A DNA stretch of 64,000 bases from Pantoea sp. GD03673 (GCF_029844725.1 NZ_JAOCKJ010000001.1:1-64000), one strand, 5' to 3'; counted from the stretch's first letter, positions 33,766 to 42,370 are shown. A program made the numbers and translations. The notes: a model not told the origin generated them from the sequence alone.

Positions 33766-35088
33766 ATGCGCCTGAATTTACTGAAATATCTCGTCCCTTC
33801 TTTTCTTCGTCAGCGTGGCGTACACGCTGCCGCGTCATTCCAGTCGCTGGGGCACGCCATGCCCGTTATTGAATTCACGCCAGAGGGCATTATTCAGAAA
33901 GCCAGCCCGCTGTTTCTGTCGGCAATGGGCTACCGGGCGGATGAAATCATTGGTCAGCATCACAGAATGTTCTGCCCGCCAGCGCTGGTGAACTCGCCGG
34001 AGTATCGACGCTTCTGGCAGCGTCTGGCGGCAGGCGAAAGTTTCAGTGACAAATATCTGCGGCTGGCCAGCGGCATGCGGCCAGTCTGGCTGGAGGCGAG
34101 CTATATTCCGGTGAAGGACCGGCGCGGACGGGTGTTCAAAATCGTTAAAATAGCCGCTGATATTTCAGAAAGAATGCAGTCATCACTGGAGCAGGCGTCG
34201 ATCATCAATGCGATCAGCCGATCTATGGCGATGATCGCCTTTAGCCCTGACGGGCACGTGCTGGAAGCAAATGATAACTTTCTCAGGGCGACCGGGTATG
34301 AGGCTGCTGAGGTCATAGGGCAGCATCACCGGCTTTTCTGTTCGGATGAGCTCTCTCAGAGCGAGGAGTACCGGCAGTTCTGGGTCAGGCTGAATCAGGG
34401 CGAGTTCTTTTCGGGCCAGTTTCCCCGCCTCAACCGGCGTGGCGAACCTCTCTGGCTCAGGGCAACTTACAACCCGGTCTTCAACAGTGACGGCCAGCTC
34501 ACTAAAATTGTTAAATTCGCCACCGACGTGACAGAGCAGGTGCTGCGTAATCAACAGGAATATGACGCGGCGTTAAATGCCTGGAACATGGCGGTTCAGA
34601 CACGGGGAAGCGCCCAGGCGGGCGCGGATGTGATCGACAACAGCATCCGGATGATCAGCCAGATTGCTGAAGAGATGAGCGTCGTTTCGGCAGATGTTAC
34701 GCGGCTTAACAGCCAGTCGGACAGCATTGATGGCATGGTTGAAACCATCCGACGCTTTGCGATGCAGACCCGGCTGATTGCACTGAATGCCGCCATTGAA
34801 GCGGCGCGGGCAGGCACCTCGGGCCGGAGCTTTGCCGTGGTGGCGGCCGAGGTCCGCAGCCTGGCGGCCAGCGTCAGTAGCGCGACTGAAGAGATTGAAC
34901 GGGTGGTGGCGGGGAATAATCAACTGGCCAGAGACGTCCTGCGGGGCATTGAAACCTCGCTGGCGAACACCGGCGAGGGCGTGCTGCTGATGCGTGAAGC
35001 GGGGGCGGTGATTGCCAGCATTCAGAAAGATTCAGAGCGGGTGGAAAGCGCCGTCAGAGACGTTGCCCGGGCGGCACATGGGGAATAA
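33766..35088 (+). CDS. soluble PAS-PAS-methyl-accepting chemotaxis protein (BdlA/Aer-like)
   Basis: About 440 residues with no membrane helix. Two PAS domains of similar sequence (about 30-140 and 150-260; each has GQHHR[ML]FC and ends in a KI[VA]K-type strand). Then a short MCP signalling domain whose tip reads TRLIALNAAIEAARAGTSGRSFAVVAAEVRSLA. This layout equals Pseudomonas BdlA (biofilm dispersion) more than Aer. It lacks HAMP and the usual long methylation helices. Probably a cytoplasmic sensor acting on CheA/CheW. ATG 33766 is preferred to TTG 33760; the ribosome site is weak. A FliA promoter precedes it. Confidence 0.85.
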   Translation: MRLNLLKYLVPSFLRQRGVHAAASFQSLGHAMPVIEFTPEGIIQKASPLFLSAMGYRADEIIGQHHRMFCPPALVNSPEYRRFWQRLAAGESFSDKYLRLASGMRPVWLEASYIPVKDRRGRVFKIVKIAADISERMQSSLEQASIINAISRSMAMIAFSPDGHVLEANDNFLRATGYEAAEVIGQHHRLFCSDELSQSEEYRQFWVRLNQGEFFSGQFPRLNRRGEPLWLRATYNPVFNSDGQLTKIVKFATDVTEQVLRNQQEYDAALNAWNMAVQTRGSAQAGADVIDNSIRMISQIAEEMSVVSADVTRLNSQSDSIDGMVETIRRFAMQTRLIALNAAIEAARAGTSGRSFAVVAAEVRSLAASVSSATEEIERVVAGNNQLARDVLRGIETSLANTGEGVLLMREAGAVIASIQKDSERVESAVRDVARAAHGE

Positions 35089-35251
35089 CCTCCCTGAACC
35101 GGCCGCATCATCAGGGCCGGTGAAGGCTGGCCCGGAAGAAAAATATTAACCAGGCCACGTGCGGCGTTTGTACAAACAGGGTACATGACAGTAGAGGGGC
35201 GACGGTTGTTGCGGGGATCTAAACCGCACCGTTCAGCCCGGTGGCCCAAAA

Positions 35252-35488
35252 TCAGTTAACCAGTTTCGACACCACACGAACGGCTCTGGCGTAAACTTCT
35301 CTCTGTCCGTTTACTGACTGCGCTTCCTGTTGTTTCAGGAAAGCGATAATTTCCTGTATCCCAGCCGTCTTACCTGACTTTAGCAGGCTGGATACGGCAT
35401 GTCCTACCACGGCATGGACATCATCCATATCTGCCGGTTTATCGGTGCCCAAAAGAAACTCCAGTGCAACAATTCTGCTGTAAAGCAT
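35252..35488 (-). CDS. AriR/YmgB-like biofilm/acid-resistance small regulator
   Basis: 78 residues. The central part AVVGHAVSSLLKSGKTAGIQEI resembles E. coli AriR ([22 protein letters not shown]), and the following helix also fits. That places it in the YmgB/AriR family of small dimeric helical proteins linked to biofilm and acid resistance. Similarity is from memory of one sequence, so moderate. No good ribosome site is visible upstream of ATG 35488. The neighbours are chemotaxis and c-di-GMP genes, which suits a lifestyle-switch role. Confidence 0.65.
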   Translation of the reverse strand: MLYSRIVALEFLLGTDKPADMDDVHAVVGHAVSSLLKSGKTAGIQEIIAFLKQQEAQSVNGQREVYARAVRVVSKLVN

Positions 35489-35545
35489 CTGAACGGGTAA
35501 CGCGCCGGTAATTCAGCCCGCCCGCACGTTTATCGAAAGCCAGCA

Positions 35546-36040
35546 TCATGGCAGGGCCTTAAGCAGTTTTTCCCGCAGGGTAGCCACCTGGGTCGTCAGT
35601 TCGCCGAGCTCACTGCAGGCGGTATCCATCACTGAAATCATATCTGCCGGAACGCCAGCCGCAGTAACTTTAAGCTGGTGGCCCTGTTCTGTCAGGGAGA
35701 CCACCACCCGGCGCTCATCCTTTCCGGTGTCACGCTGGCGACAGATCAGGCCTGCACTTTCCAGCCGCTTCAGAAGCTGACTGAGCGTGCCGGAGTCCAG
35801 ACGGACACGTGCGCCAATCTCCGAGACGGTCAGACAATCTTTTTCCCACAATACCAGCAGTACCAGATATTGCGGATAGGTCAGCCCCAGCGGTTTCAGC
35901 CGCGACTGATAGAGTTTCGTCATGGCGAGGGAGGCGGAATAGAGCGCAAAGCAGAGAAACTGGTCGATGGTTTCAGGTGCTGCACTGGCCGGAGGCGTCT
36001 CAGTGCTCCCCGCAATTTCATCATTCATATCTTTACTCAT
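35546..36040 (-). CDS. OhrR-type MarR-family regulator (organic peroxide sensor)
   Basis: 164 residues from ATG 36040. The N-terminal signature FLCFALYSASLAMTKLYQSRLKPLGLTYPQY (read in short: LCFALYS, then LGLTYPQYLVLLVLWE) is that of OhrR. Cys30 is the peroxide-reactive Cys, and the Tyr residues that stabilise it are present. Winged helix with DSGTLSQLLKRLE recognition region and the DERRVVVSLTE wing. OhrR usually represses a neighbouring ohr gene; none is in this window, so its target lies elsewhere. The reading frame extends to 36070 but MSKDMNDE is the likelier start. Confidence 0.85.
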   Translation of the reverse strand: MSKDMNDEIAGSTETPPASAAPETIDQFLCFALYSASLAMTKLYQSRLKPLGLTYPQYLVLLVLWEKDCLTVSEIGARVRLDSGTLSQLLKRLESAGLICRQRDTGKDERRVVVSLTEQGHQLKVTAAGVPADMISVMDTACSELGELTTQVATLREKLLKALP

Positions 36041-36070
36041 TCTGAGTCCGGGGCAGGAGAGCCAGACCAC

Positions 36071-36367
36071 CGGCGGCTTGCCAGCCTTGACGCCTTGCTA
36101 ATGGTGTCCTGGGGAGAGGCTGACGGCGGCAGCTTCTCTGTAGGGGGTCAGACACCCAACCGTTAAGCGCTATCACGGCACGTGAAAAAGCCTTTGGCTG
36201 CGCCACCGGGTGAAAGGGGGTTCAGTATTGAGTCAAATTAAATTGAAGTCAACATAACCGGTTGCAGCCTCTGGCGCACAACGTGCGCCAGAGGCAACAC
36301 AGCGACGATTTGCCGCAAATTTTCAGCGTTTAGCTCAGGGCTAAACGCTATCTGCGCAAAGATCGTG
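36071..36367. other. intergenic region with two strong palindromes
   Basis: 297 bp without a gene. Palindrome 1: GCCTCTGGCGCAC (36267-36279), loop AAC, GTGCGCCAGAGGC (36283-36295), a perfect 13-bp stem. Palindrome 2: AGCGTTTAG (36325-36333), 7-nt loop, CTAAACGCT (36341-36349). Neither has a T-run, so neither is a standard rho-independent terminator; they lie just past the end of the leftward MCP operon and may still stop or protect its RNA. Confidence 0.7.
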
Positions 36368-36679
36368 TTATCGGGTAATGACCGCGCAGCGCAGAAAATT
36401 ATCCATGACCGCAATCATTCTTCCTACCGCCAGCAGGTCAGCGGCCAGCAACAGGTCACTGTGTACCAGTTTATCCATCAGGGCGCGGTTACTCATGTGC
36501 TCCTGAATCCGGCTGTAAAGCTGGGTCAGATGAATCCAGTTATTGGCGAAGGTATCCACACTCAGATACTCCCCTTCACTCAGCTGCTGCAGCAGAATGT
36601 CCACATCCTGTTTGAGTCCACCGATACGGCTGATCAGATCAGTCGTCCCGGCAGAACCGTTTCCGCCGGACAGGTTCAT
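36368..36679 (-). CDS. small helical protein co-encoded with a chemoreceptor (unknown)
   Basis: 103 residues. Not recognised. After a Gly/Ser-rich N-terminus (MNLSGGNGSAGTTD) it appears all-helical, with ISRIGGLKQDVDILLQQLSEG and MDKLVHSDLLLAADLLAVGRM as amphipathic stretches, and no signal or membrane helix. Its ATG (36679) overlaps the stop of the upstream MCP gene by ATGA, so the two are translated together. It could be an adaptor or modulator of that receptor (inference only). Confidence 0.72.
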   Translation of the reverse strand: MNLSGGNGSAGTTDLISRIGGLKQDVDILLQQLSEGEYLSVDTFANNWIHLTQLYSRIQEHMSNRALMDKLVHSDLLLAADLLAVGRMIAVMDNFLRCAVITR

Positions 36680-38220
36680 ACGGTGAAGGTCCCGACCATG
36701 CCACGCAGGTCGCGTGCCTGCGCCAGCAGGGACTGTGAGGCCGTCGAGGACTCTTCCACCAGCGCAGCGTTATTCTGCGTGACGCCGTCCATCTGACTTA
36801 CTGCAATGCTGACCTGTGAGATACCCTGCATCTGTTCACCGGAGGAGAGCGAAAGGTTGTCCATGGCATCGGCCAGCTCACCCACGCGGCTGACAATTTT
36901 CAGGATGCGTTCACCCGTTCCCGCCGCCACGGTGACACCTTCTCCGACCTGCGTTACCGCCTGCTCAATCAGCTGCTTGATGTCACGCGCCGCCGTCGCG
37001 CTGCGCTGGGCCAGCGAGCGGACTTCACCCGCGACCACGGCAAATCCGCGACCGTCTTCACCGGCACGTGCTGCTTCGACGGCGGCGTTAAGCGCCAGAA
37101 TATTGGTCTGGAAAGCGATGCCTTCAATCACCGACGTAATGTCTCGCACCCGCACGGCACTCAGCGAAATGTCATGCATTGTTTCTGACAGGCGCTGAAC
37201 ATCCGCTTCACCCGCATTGGCCAGCGTGGCGGCCTCGCGTGCGGAATCTGCCGTCTGCTGCGCCCCCGCCGCATTGCTTTTTACTGTGGCAGTGAGCTGC
37301 TCCATGCTGGCTGCGGTTTCCTGCAGCGCTGCCGCCTGCTGCTCGGTACGGGATGACAGCTCACTGTTGCCCTGGGAAATCTCATCGGCTGCCAGCGCCA
37401 CCGCAGCGGAAGCATCCTTAATTTGCGTCACCAGCCCGCGCAGATTGGTCTGCATATCACTTAACGAAGCAAGCAGGCTGGTGCTGTCGCCCCGGCGCAG
37501 CGTAACCGGCGAGGTGAGATCGCCAGCGGCAATGGCGGCAGCCAGCGCCTGGGCCTGAACCGGTTCGCCGCCCAGCTGTCGCATCAGCATACGCACAATA
37601 AACACGCAGGTGACGACCGCAGCCAGCACCGAGATGAGTGCCAGGATGATCAGTATCCAGGTGGTGCGGGCGATAGCGTTCCCCTTGTCCACCACCGTGT
37701 CCCGGCTGTTTCGCATTTCAAGCTCGGTCAGATCGTTGATGGCTTTGAGCAGACTCTGCTGCGCAGGGCGCGCCACGGTTAACAGATAGTCGGTGACCTC
37801 CTGCTGACGGTTTTCCAGCCCGAGTTTTCCGGCATTCATGAGTGTGGACAGCGCGGCCGCTTCGGAAGATTCAATTCTGCTCATCGCCTCCCGTCCATCC
37901 TGCCCGGTGTCGGTCTGCATCATGCGCGACAACGCTTCACGATTGCTGATGTAAAGCGCCCGCTGTTTTTGCAGGCGTTGCCATTCTGGCTGCATAGCGA
38001 CAGGGTCGGTCATCAGGGCAAGGTTGCGTACCGCTATAGCCATATCCCGCACGCCGCCACGCATGTCCAGCACCGTCTGGTACTTTTTCAGCCGGACATT
38101 GACCACCTCGTCCATACTGTTACGGGCGCTGTTCAGCGCCTGAATCGCGGTGCCAGCACAAATAATAAACAGCAAAATCAGCAGGCCAAAACCTGCGCTA
38201 AGGCGCGTTGAAATTTTCAT
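36676..38220 (-). CDS. methyl-accepting chemotaxis protein, transmembrane
   Basis: 514 residues, standard layout: TM1 about 7-29, a periplasmic four-helix-bundle ligand domain (about 30-185), TM2 about 186-210, HAMP, then a signalling domain with tip EGIAFQTNILALNAAVEAARAGEDGRGFAVVAGEVRSLAQRS (read as ILALNAAVEAARAG, then GRGFAVVAGEVRSLA). It ends in GMVGTFTV, without the NWETF-type pentapeptide, so it would rely on other receptors for CheR/CheB tethering. Ligand unknown. A FliA-like -10 precedes it. Coupled by 4-nt overlap to the small protein downstream. Confidence 0.92.
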   Translation of the reverse strand: MKISTRLSAGFGLLILLFIICAGTAIQALNSARNSMDEVVNVRLKKYQTVLDMRGGVRDMAIAVRNLALMTDPVAMQPEWQRLQKQRALYISNREALSRMMQTDTGQDGREAMSRIESSEAAALSTLMNAGKLGLENRQQEVTDYLLTVARPAQQSLLKAINDLTELEMRNSRDTVVDKGNAIARTTWILIILALISVLAAVVTCVFIVRMLMRQLGGEPVQAQALAAAIAAGDLTSPVTLRRGDSTSLLASLSDMQTNLRGLVTQIKDASAAVALAADEISQGNSELSSRTEQQAAALQETAASMEQLTATVKSNAAGAQQTADSAREAATLANAGEADVQRLSETMHDISLSAVRVRDITSVIEGIAFQTNILALNAAVEAARAGEDGRGFAVVAGEVRSLAQRSATAARDIKQLIEQAVTQVGEGVTVAAGTGERILKIVSRVGELADAMDNLSLSSGEQMQGISQVSIAVSQMDGVTQNNAALVEESSTASQSLLAQARDLRGMVGTFTV

Positions 38221-38825
38221 CTGTCGTCCGGAAGAGTTCGTTAGGTAATACGGTATCGGCAGCCGGGGAGGGTTCTGTAGGGTTGAACTTAACTAAATTG
38301 AGTGCTATTTAATTTTGTACAACGGAAGGCGGTCCTGCCGGAATCGGATCGGTGCGATTTCAGCGCCAGTCAAAAATAAAACAGCGTCATGCTCCTCACT
38401 TCGGCCACGCAAATTTCCACAACAGCTCTCTTAAGTTCGTGTGAGTTAATGGCCTGATAACTAAGACCTTAACTGACCTCCCGTGATGCGCCCTGATGTG
38501 CTGAACGTGGTCTCAGCAGCGCGGGTGCCGAACCTGTTGCAACCGGCGTAATGCACAAATTTAACCGCACGGGCCTGTTAATCTGGCCGCCGCTGCCGAT
38601 AGAACACTCATCGATATCGATGACGCACCGGCACGCGTCGGTCAGAGCAGATCGTCTGTTTTGCTGACGCGAGGCGGCTGGGAACACGTGATTTCTATGA
38701 GCAGAAATAGCGGAGGGGTGATAATCATCGGCAGTTAAGCAGACAGGCTATGAGACATACACCCCGGTTTTTTTACTGATAATTACAACAACACTCTGAC
38801 ACTCTTCATCACCGGGAACTAACGC
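38221..38825. promoter_or_regulatory. 605-bp divergent region between the MCP and GGDEF-EAL genes
   Basis: No convincing gene. On the minus strand, GCCGATAC (38253-38260), 11 nt, then TACAGAAC (38272-38279 on the plus coordinates) is a FliA-like promoter for the MCP (-10 7 of 8, -35 4 of 8). TCATCGATATCGATGA at 38608-38623 is a perfect 16-bp palindrome, a possible operator. A 72-codon minus-strand frame at 38469-38687 has no ribosome site or family resemblance and I do not call it. Confidence 0.5.
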
Positions 38826-40382
38826 ATGCGCCTGAAACTCTTCTGGCTCGCAGTGCTGAATATTGCGACCATCATTTTACTTGCCACGCTGTGGGAATTC
38901 GGGCTTGAGGCGCGGATTTCCAGCCTGCTGGGCCTGGGCTACGACTCTGGTTTTGAAACCAGTGAGCGGGTACGGTTTATCCTGACGTCCACCTCGTTTG
39001 CCAGCATAGCGATGATTATTCCGGCGCTGCTTATCGTGAATTTAATCCGCAAAATCCTGGCTGCGGAGAAAAATGCACTCAGGCTGGCCGGGACTGATGC
39101 GCTGACCGGGGTCATGAATCGCCGATCATTCAACGCACATCTTGCTGCGCTGAATGCCGGGGATGCCCCTTACACCCTGACGCTGCTCGACATCACTGAT
39201 TTCAAAAGCATCAATGACATGAACGGGCATCGTCAGGGTGACGCCACGCTGATAGCGCTGTCCGGGCTCCTCACCACCTCGGCGGGCACACAGAGTAAGG
39301 TGTTTCGCATTGGCGGCGATGAGTTTGCTATCGTTACGCCGTCGTCCCAGGCTGAGCAGGCGCTGGCCGATGCGGAACGACTCTGTCAGTATGCGGCAGC
39401 CATCCGCACCGGCCCGCATACCTTTCTGAGCCTGTCTGCAGGCATTGCCAGTTCAGCCTGCACGGGGCAGGCCGACGTGGTGCGGGCGGCGGACCTGGCA
39501 CTTTATGAAGCCAAGCAGGATAAGATTTCCCGTCTGGCGCGATTCTCGCCAGACATGGAGCTGCGGTTTCGCCAGCGGGAAAGGCTGGAGCAGGAGGTGG
39601 TCGCCGCCGTCAGCGGTCATGCCATCGTTCCCTTTCTTCAGCCGCTGGTGTCGCTGCGTACCGGGAATATTACCGGTTTTGAAATACTGGCACGCTGGAT
39701 CACCGCGTCGGGTCAGACGGTTTCACCCGCAGAGTTTCTGCCGGTCGTGGAGCGGCTGGGGCTGATGGACAGCATGACCGTGGCGCTGCTGCAGGATGCG
39801 GTCAATGCCACACGGGCATGGCCTGCCGGGCTCTGCCTGTCGCTGAATATAACCCCGGAGCAGCTGCTGAGACCGTCGCTGACCGGCTGTTTGTCCCGCA
39901 TTATGCAGAATGCCGGACCGGTGATGCTGGAACTGGAGATCACGGAACAGAATGTTATGGCCATCTCCGATGATGCCCGCGAAGCGATCCGACTGCTGAA
40001 AGAGGCGGGTATCGGCGTGGCGCTGGACGATTTCGGTACCGGCTATTCCAACCTCTCCGTATTGCTGGGGCTGGGAATTACTAAAATCAAAATTGATCAG
40101 ACGTTTATCGCCGGTATCGTGACCGGATCAGAGCAGCGGAAAGTCGTGGAAACGCTGCTGGTGCTCTGTCAGGGACTGAATGTGGTGATCACGGCAGAGG
40201 GAATTGAGGATGTCGCCACGCTGAGGTGGCTCAGAAAACGCGGCTGTGATTACGGTCAGGGCTATCTCTTCAGTCGTCCGGTGCCTGCCGGGCAGGCAAC
40301 CACGCTGCTGGCATCGGCTAACGCAGAGGCGCTGATGCAGGATGAAGCAGTGGCTGTTAACTTAGTCAGGGCGCTGGGCTGA
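38826..40382 (+). CDS. GGDEF-EAL c-di-GMP signalling protein with N-terminal membrane helices
   Basis: 518 residues. Two N-terminal membrane helices (about 5-25 and 56-78) flank a short periplasmic loop. GGDEF domain with intact GGDEF at 163-167 and the FKSINDMNGHRQGD substrate motif, but no RxxD inhibitory site five residues before it. EAL domain has EIL (286-288) in place of EAL and retains the other usual residues: LNITPEQL, LELEITE, DDFGTGYSNL, KIDQTFI, AEGIED and GQGYLFSRP. Both activities look possible by sequence; net direction cannot be predicted. Weak ribosome site (GGGAAC). Confidence 0.9.
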   Translation: MRLKLFWLAVLNIATIILLATLWEFGLEARISSLLGLGYDSGFETSERVRFILTSTSFASIAMIIPALLIVNLIRKILAAEKNALRLAGTDALTGVMNRRSFNAHLAALNAGDAPYTLTLLDITDFKSINDMNGHRQGDATLIALSGLLTTSAGTQSKVFRIGGDEFAIVTPSSQAEQALADAERLCQYAAAIRTGPHTFLSLSAGIASSACTGQADVVRAADLALYEAKQDKISRLARFSPDMELRFRQRERLEQEVVAAVSGHAIVPFLQPLVSLRTGNITGFEILARWITASGQTVSPAEFLPVVERLGLMDSMTVALLQDAVNATRAWPAGLCLSLNITPEQLLRPSLTGCLSRIMQNAGPVMLELEITEQNVMAISDDAREAIRLLKEAGIGVALDDFGTGYSNLSVLLGLGITKIKIDQTFIAGIVTGSEQRKVVETLLVLCQGLNVVITAEGIEDVATLRWLRKRGCDYGQGYLFSRPVPAGQATTLLASANAEALMQDEAVAVNLVRALG

Positions 40383-40423
40383 GCTCAGGGCAGGAGCGGA
40401 TTCCCCCTGGGCTGAGTCAGTAA

Positions 40424-40450
40424 CAGGCCCGGCAGGACGCGCCGGGCCTG
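40424..40450. terminator. GC-rich hairpin between GGDEF-EAL and porin genes
   Basis: Perfect 10-bp stem CAGGCCCGGC (40424-40433) / GCCGGGCCTG (40441-40450) with a 7-nt loop between convergent genes. No good T-run on either side, so termination is likely but not certain. Confidence 0.6.
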
Positions 40451-40458
40451 CTGTAACA

Positions 40459-41532
40459 TCAGAACTGGTAAATCAGACCCAGCGCGGTGATGTCGTCGGT
40501 TGCCAGACCGAGCGGATTGTTGTCTTTCAGCAGGTTGATGCGGTATTCACCGTACACCGACATGTTCTTGTTGAAGTAGTAGGTGGCACCCACGGCGGTG
40601 TACTTAACAATGTCGGCATCGCCGATGTTTTCAATCTCTTTGCCCTTCGATGAGACGTAACCCACGGATGGACGGAAGCCATTCAGGAACTGATACTGCG
40701 CCACAGCTTCAAAGTTCTGTGCTTTGTTGGCGAAGCCGCCGCTGATCGGCGTGGCGTTGAGCGTTTCACCATACATCGCTGCCAGATAAACCTGGTTCGC
40801 ATCATATTTGACGGACGTTGCCCAGTGCTGCGCTTTTTCGCCTTCACCGCGTGCGGCTGCATTCTGTGCCGTGGTGCGATCCAGGCTGGCAAATGCGCCA
40901 GCAAAGCTCAGGCCGAAATCGAAGTCATACGAGGCAGAGAGGGCAAAACCATCGCCATTAGAGCGACGCACGCCGTCGATGTTACTGCTGCGATCGTTTT
41001 TACCCTGATACTGTGCAGCAAGGTTTAAACCGTCTACCAGACCAAAGAAATCAGTGTTACGCCAGGTCAGCACGCCGGTTGAGCGGCCGGAGAGGAAGGC
41101 GTCGGTGTAACCGGAATCGCCACCAAAGAACGGCAGCATATCGGTGTAACTCAGCGCGTCATAGACCAGACCATAGTTGCGTCCGTAATCCAGCGCACCG
41201 GCCTTGCCAAATTTCAGGCCAGCATAGCCCAGACGGGTACGGTTACTGCTCTGCGCATCGCTGCCTTCGGAGTTGTGGAGGCTGTACTGATACTGCCAGA
41301 AGCCATAGCCGGTGAGCTGATCGGTAATCTTCGTTTCACCCTTGAAACCAAAACGGGCATAAGAAGAGGTATCACCGTTGTTGTTGTCGTCGTCAGAAAA
41401 AAGGTGAGACACGTTAATCTTGCCGACCAGATCCAGCTTATTGCCATCCTTGTTATAAACTTCTGCGGCCTGTGCGGAGGAGAGACCGATCAGTAACGGC
41501 ATAACAGCCGCCAGTAAAGTGCGCTTCATCAT
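40459..41532 (-). CDS. trimeric general porin (OmpC/OmpF/NmpC-like)
   Basis: 357 residues. Signal peptide MMKRTLLAAVMPLLIGLSSAQA, mature start AEVYNKDGNKLDLVGKIN, typical of enterobacterial general porins. It contains the constriction-loop block (LPFFGGDSGYTDAFLSGRSTGV, i.e. PFFGGD then FLSGR) and the terminal Phe preceded by GLIYQ, needed for barrel assembly. Forms water-filled pores for small hydrophilic solutes. It could be OmpC- or OmpF-like; the loops do not allow a firm symbol. ATG 41532 or 41529, with AGGG about 10 nt upstream. Confidence 0.93.
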   Translation of the reverse strand: MMKRTLLAAVMPLLIGLSSAQAAEVYNKDGNKLDLVGKINVSHLFSDDDNNNGDTSSYARFGFKGETKITDQLTGYGFWQYQYSLHNSEGSDAQSSNRTRLGYAGLKFGKAGALDYGRNYGLVYDALSYTDMLPFFGGDSGYTDAFLSGRSTGVLTWRNTDFFGLVDGLNLAAQYQGKNDRSSNIDGVRRSNGDGFALSASYDFDFGLSFAGAFASLDRTTAQNAAARGEGEKAQHWATSVKYDANQVYLAAMYGETLNATPISGGFANKAQNFEAVAQYQFLNGFRPSVGYVSSKGKEIENIGDADIVKYTAVGATYYFNKNMSVYGEYRINLLKDNNPLGLATDDITALGLIYQF

Positions 41533-42109
41533 TTAATTATTACCCTGTATTCATTAATTATTATTCCCCTGGTGCGGGGCGAAATGAAAATGACACAAAA
41601 AGTTAAAATTACAAAGTGCAATAAAAGTAACAAAATGTGATGTCTATATTCAGCTAATGAATAACAGCGGTTAACAGAAGATAAAATGACAAGGTAATAA
41701 GATTTTCTTCTGATGGCGTACTTAAGCGGGAGAGTGGTATTTTTAATAAAATCAGTAACCTGAACCTATTTTTATAATGTTTCCTGTCATTTAACAGTAC
41801 ATAAAAAAATCAGCTTCATGTCTGGGATAATTAGAGGGGTTTTCTTTATAAAGATAATTCCACAAGGATTTTACTCTAACCATTAGTCTGCTTATTAATA
41901 TCTGTTCATCATTACAGAAATAAGCTTGCCGCACCAATAATCACATCAGAAATAATCTGCCTTTCCGCTGATTAAACCCTAATCATCTTGTTTATAAAGT
42001 AAACACTATTCGGTGGGCTTCTTTATCTGCCCGTCGTGATAAATGAAAACAGGTTGTTAAGTTTAGCCAGTGAGCGCTTCATTCTCAGGCGAAACCCGGC
42101 AGCGTCAGC

Positions 42110-42146
42110 CGCACCATTGAGAAGCAGACTGCGCTAAAACAGGGCA
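42110..42146 (+). promoter_or_regulatory. possible tandem NtrC sites upstream of astC
   Basis: CGCACCATTGAGAAGCA (42110-42126) and TGCGCTAAAACAGGGCA (42130-42146) each fit TGCAC-N7-GTGCA with two or three mismatches, 20 bp apart and about 220 bp before the sigma54 promoter. A distant enhancer is known for E. coli astC. Sites are weak individually. Confidence 0.45.
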
Positions 42147-42255
42147 GAGAATGGGCATTTCTGGAGAGATAATTTATCAGCGATCACAAAAGCGATATTT
42201 CATCCCGCGAATGCATAATTCTGCTGTTTAAAACCCGGCCGTGGCGCTGCTATCA

Positions 42256-42296
42256 GACAATTATTCACTATATATGCAAATTAAGTGAATATTGTC
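42256..42296. promoter_or_regulatory. 41-bp interrupted palindrome in the astC upstream region
   Basis: GACAATTATTCACT (42256-42269) and AGTGAATATTGTC (42284-42296) are inverted copies differing by a single extra T, separated by 14 bp. The halves contain ATTCA and TGAAT, the half-sites of ArgR boxes, though not at the usual spacing. Lies 60-100 bp before the sigma54 promoter and could bind ArgR or another activator. Confidence 0.5.
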
Positions 42297-42354
42297 AGCG
42301 TCTAACTCATTGATATTGCGTTGTGAAGACCATTTTATGCATTAATTCTCTGGC

Positions 42355-42370
42355 TGGCACGTTAACTGCA
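42355..42370 (+). promoter_or_regulatory. sigma54 promoter of astCADBE
   Basis: TGGCACGTTAACTGCA with GG (42356-42357) and GC (42368-42369) 10 nt apart; 7 of 7 in the -24 element TGGCACG. Start expected near 42380. Agrees with nitrogen control of ast known in E. coli. Confidence 0.85.

Noticed and set aside
36179..36191. Possible sigma54 promoter near 36177
   Set aside because: GG and GC are 11 nt apart rather than 10, and no gene starts suitably downstream.
38469..38687. 72-codon minus-strand frame in the MCP/GGDEF-EAL gap
   Set aside because: No ribosome site, no recognised family, and it spans the 16-bp palindrome.
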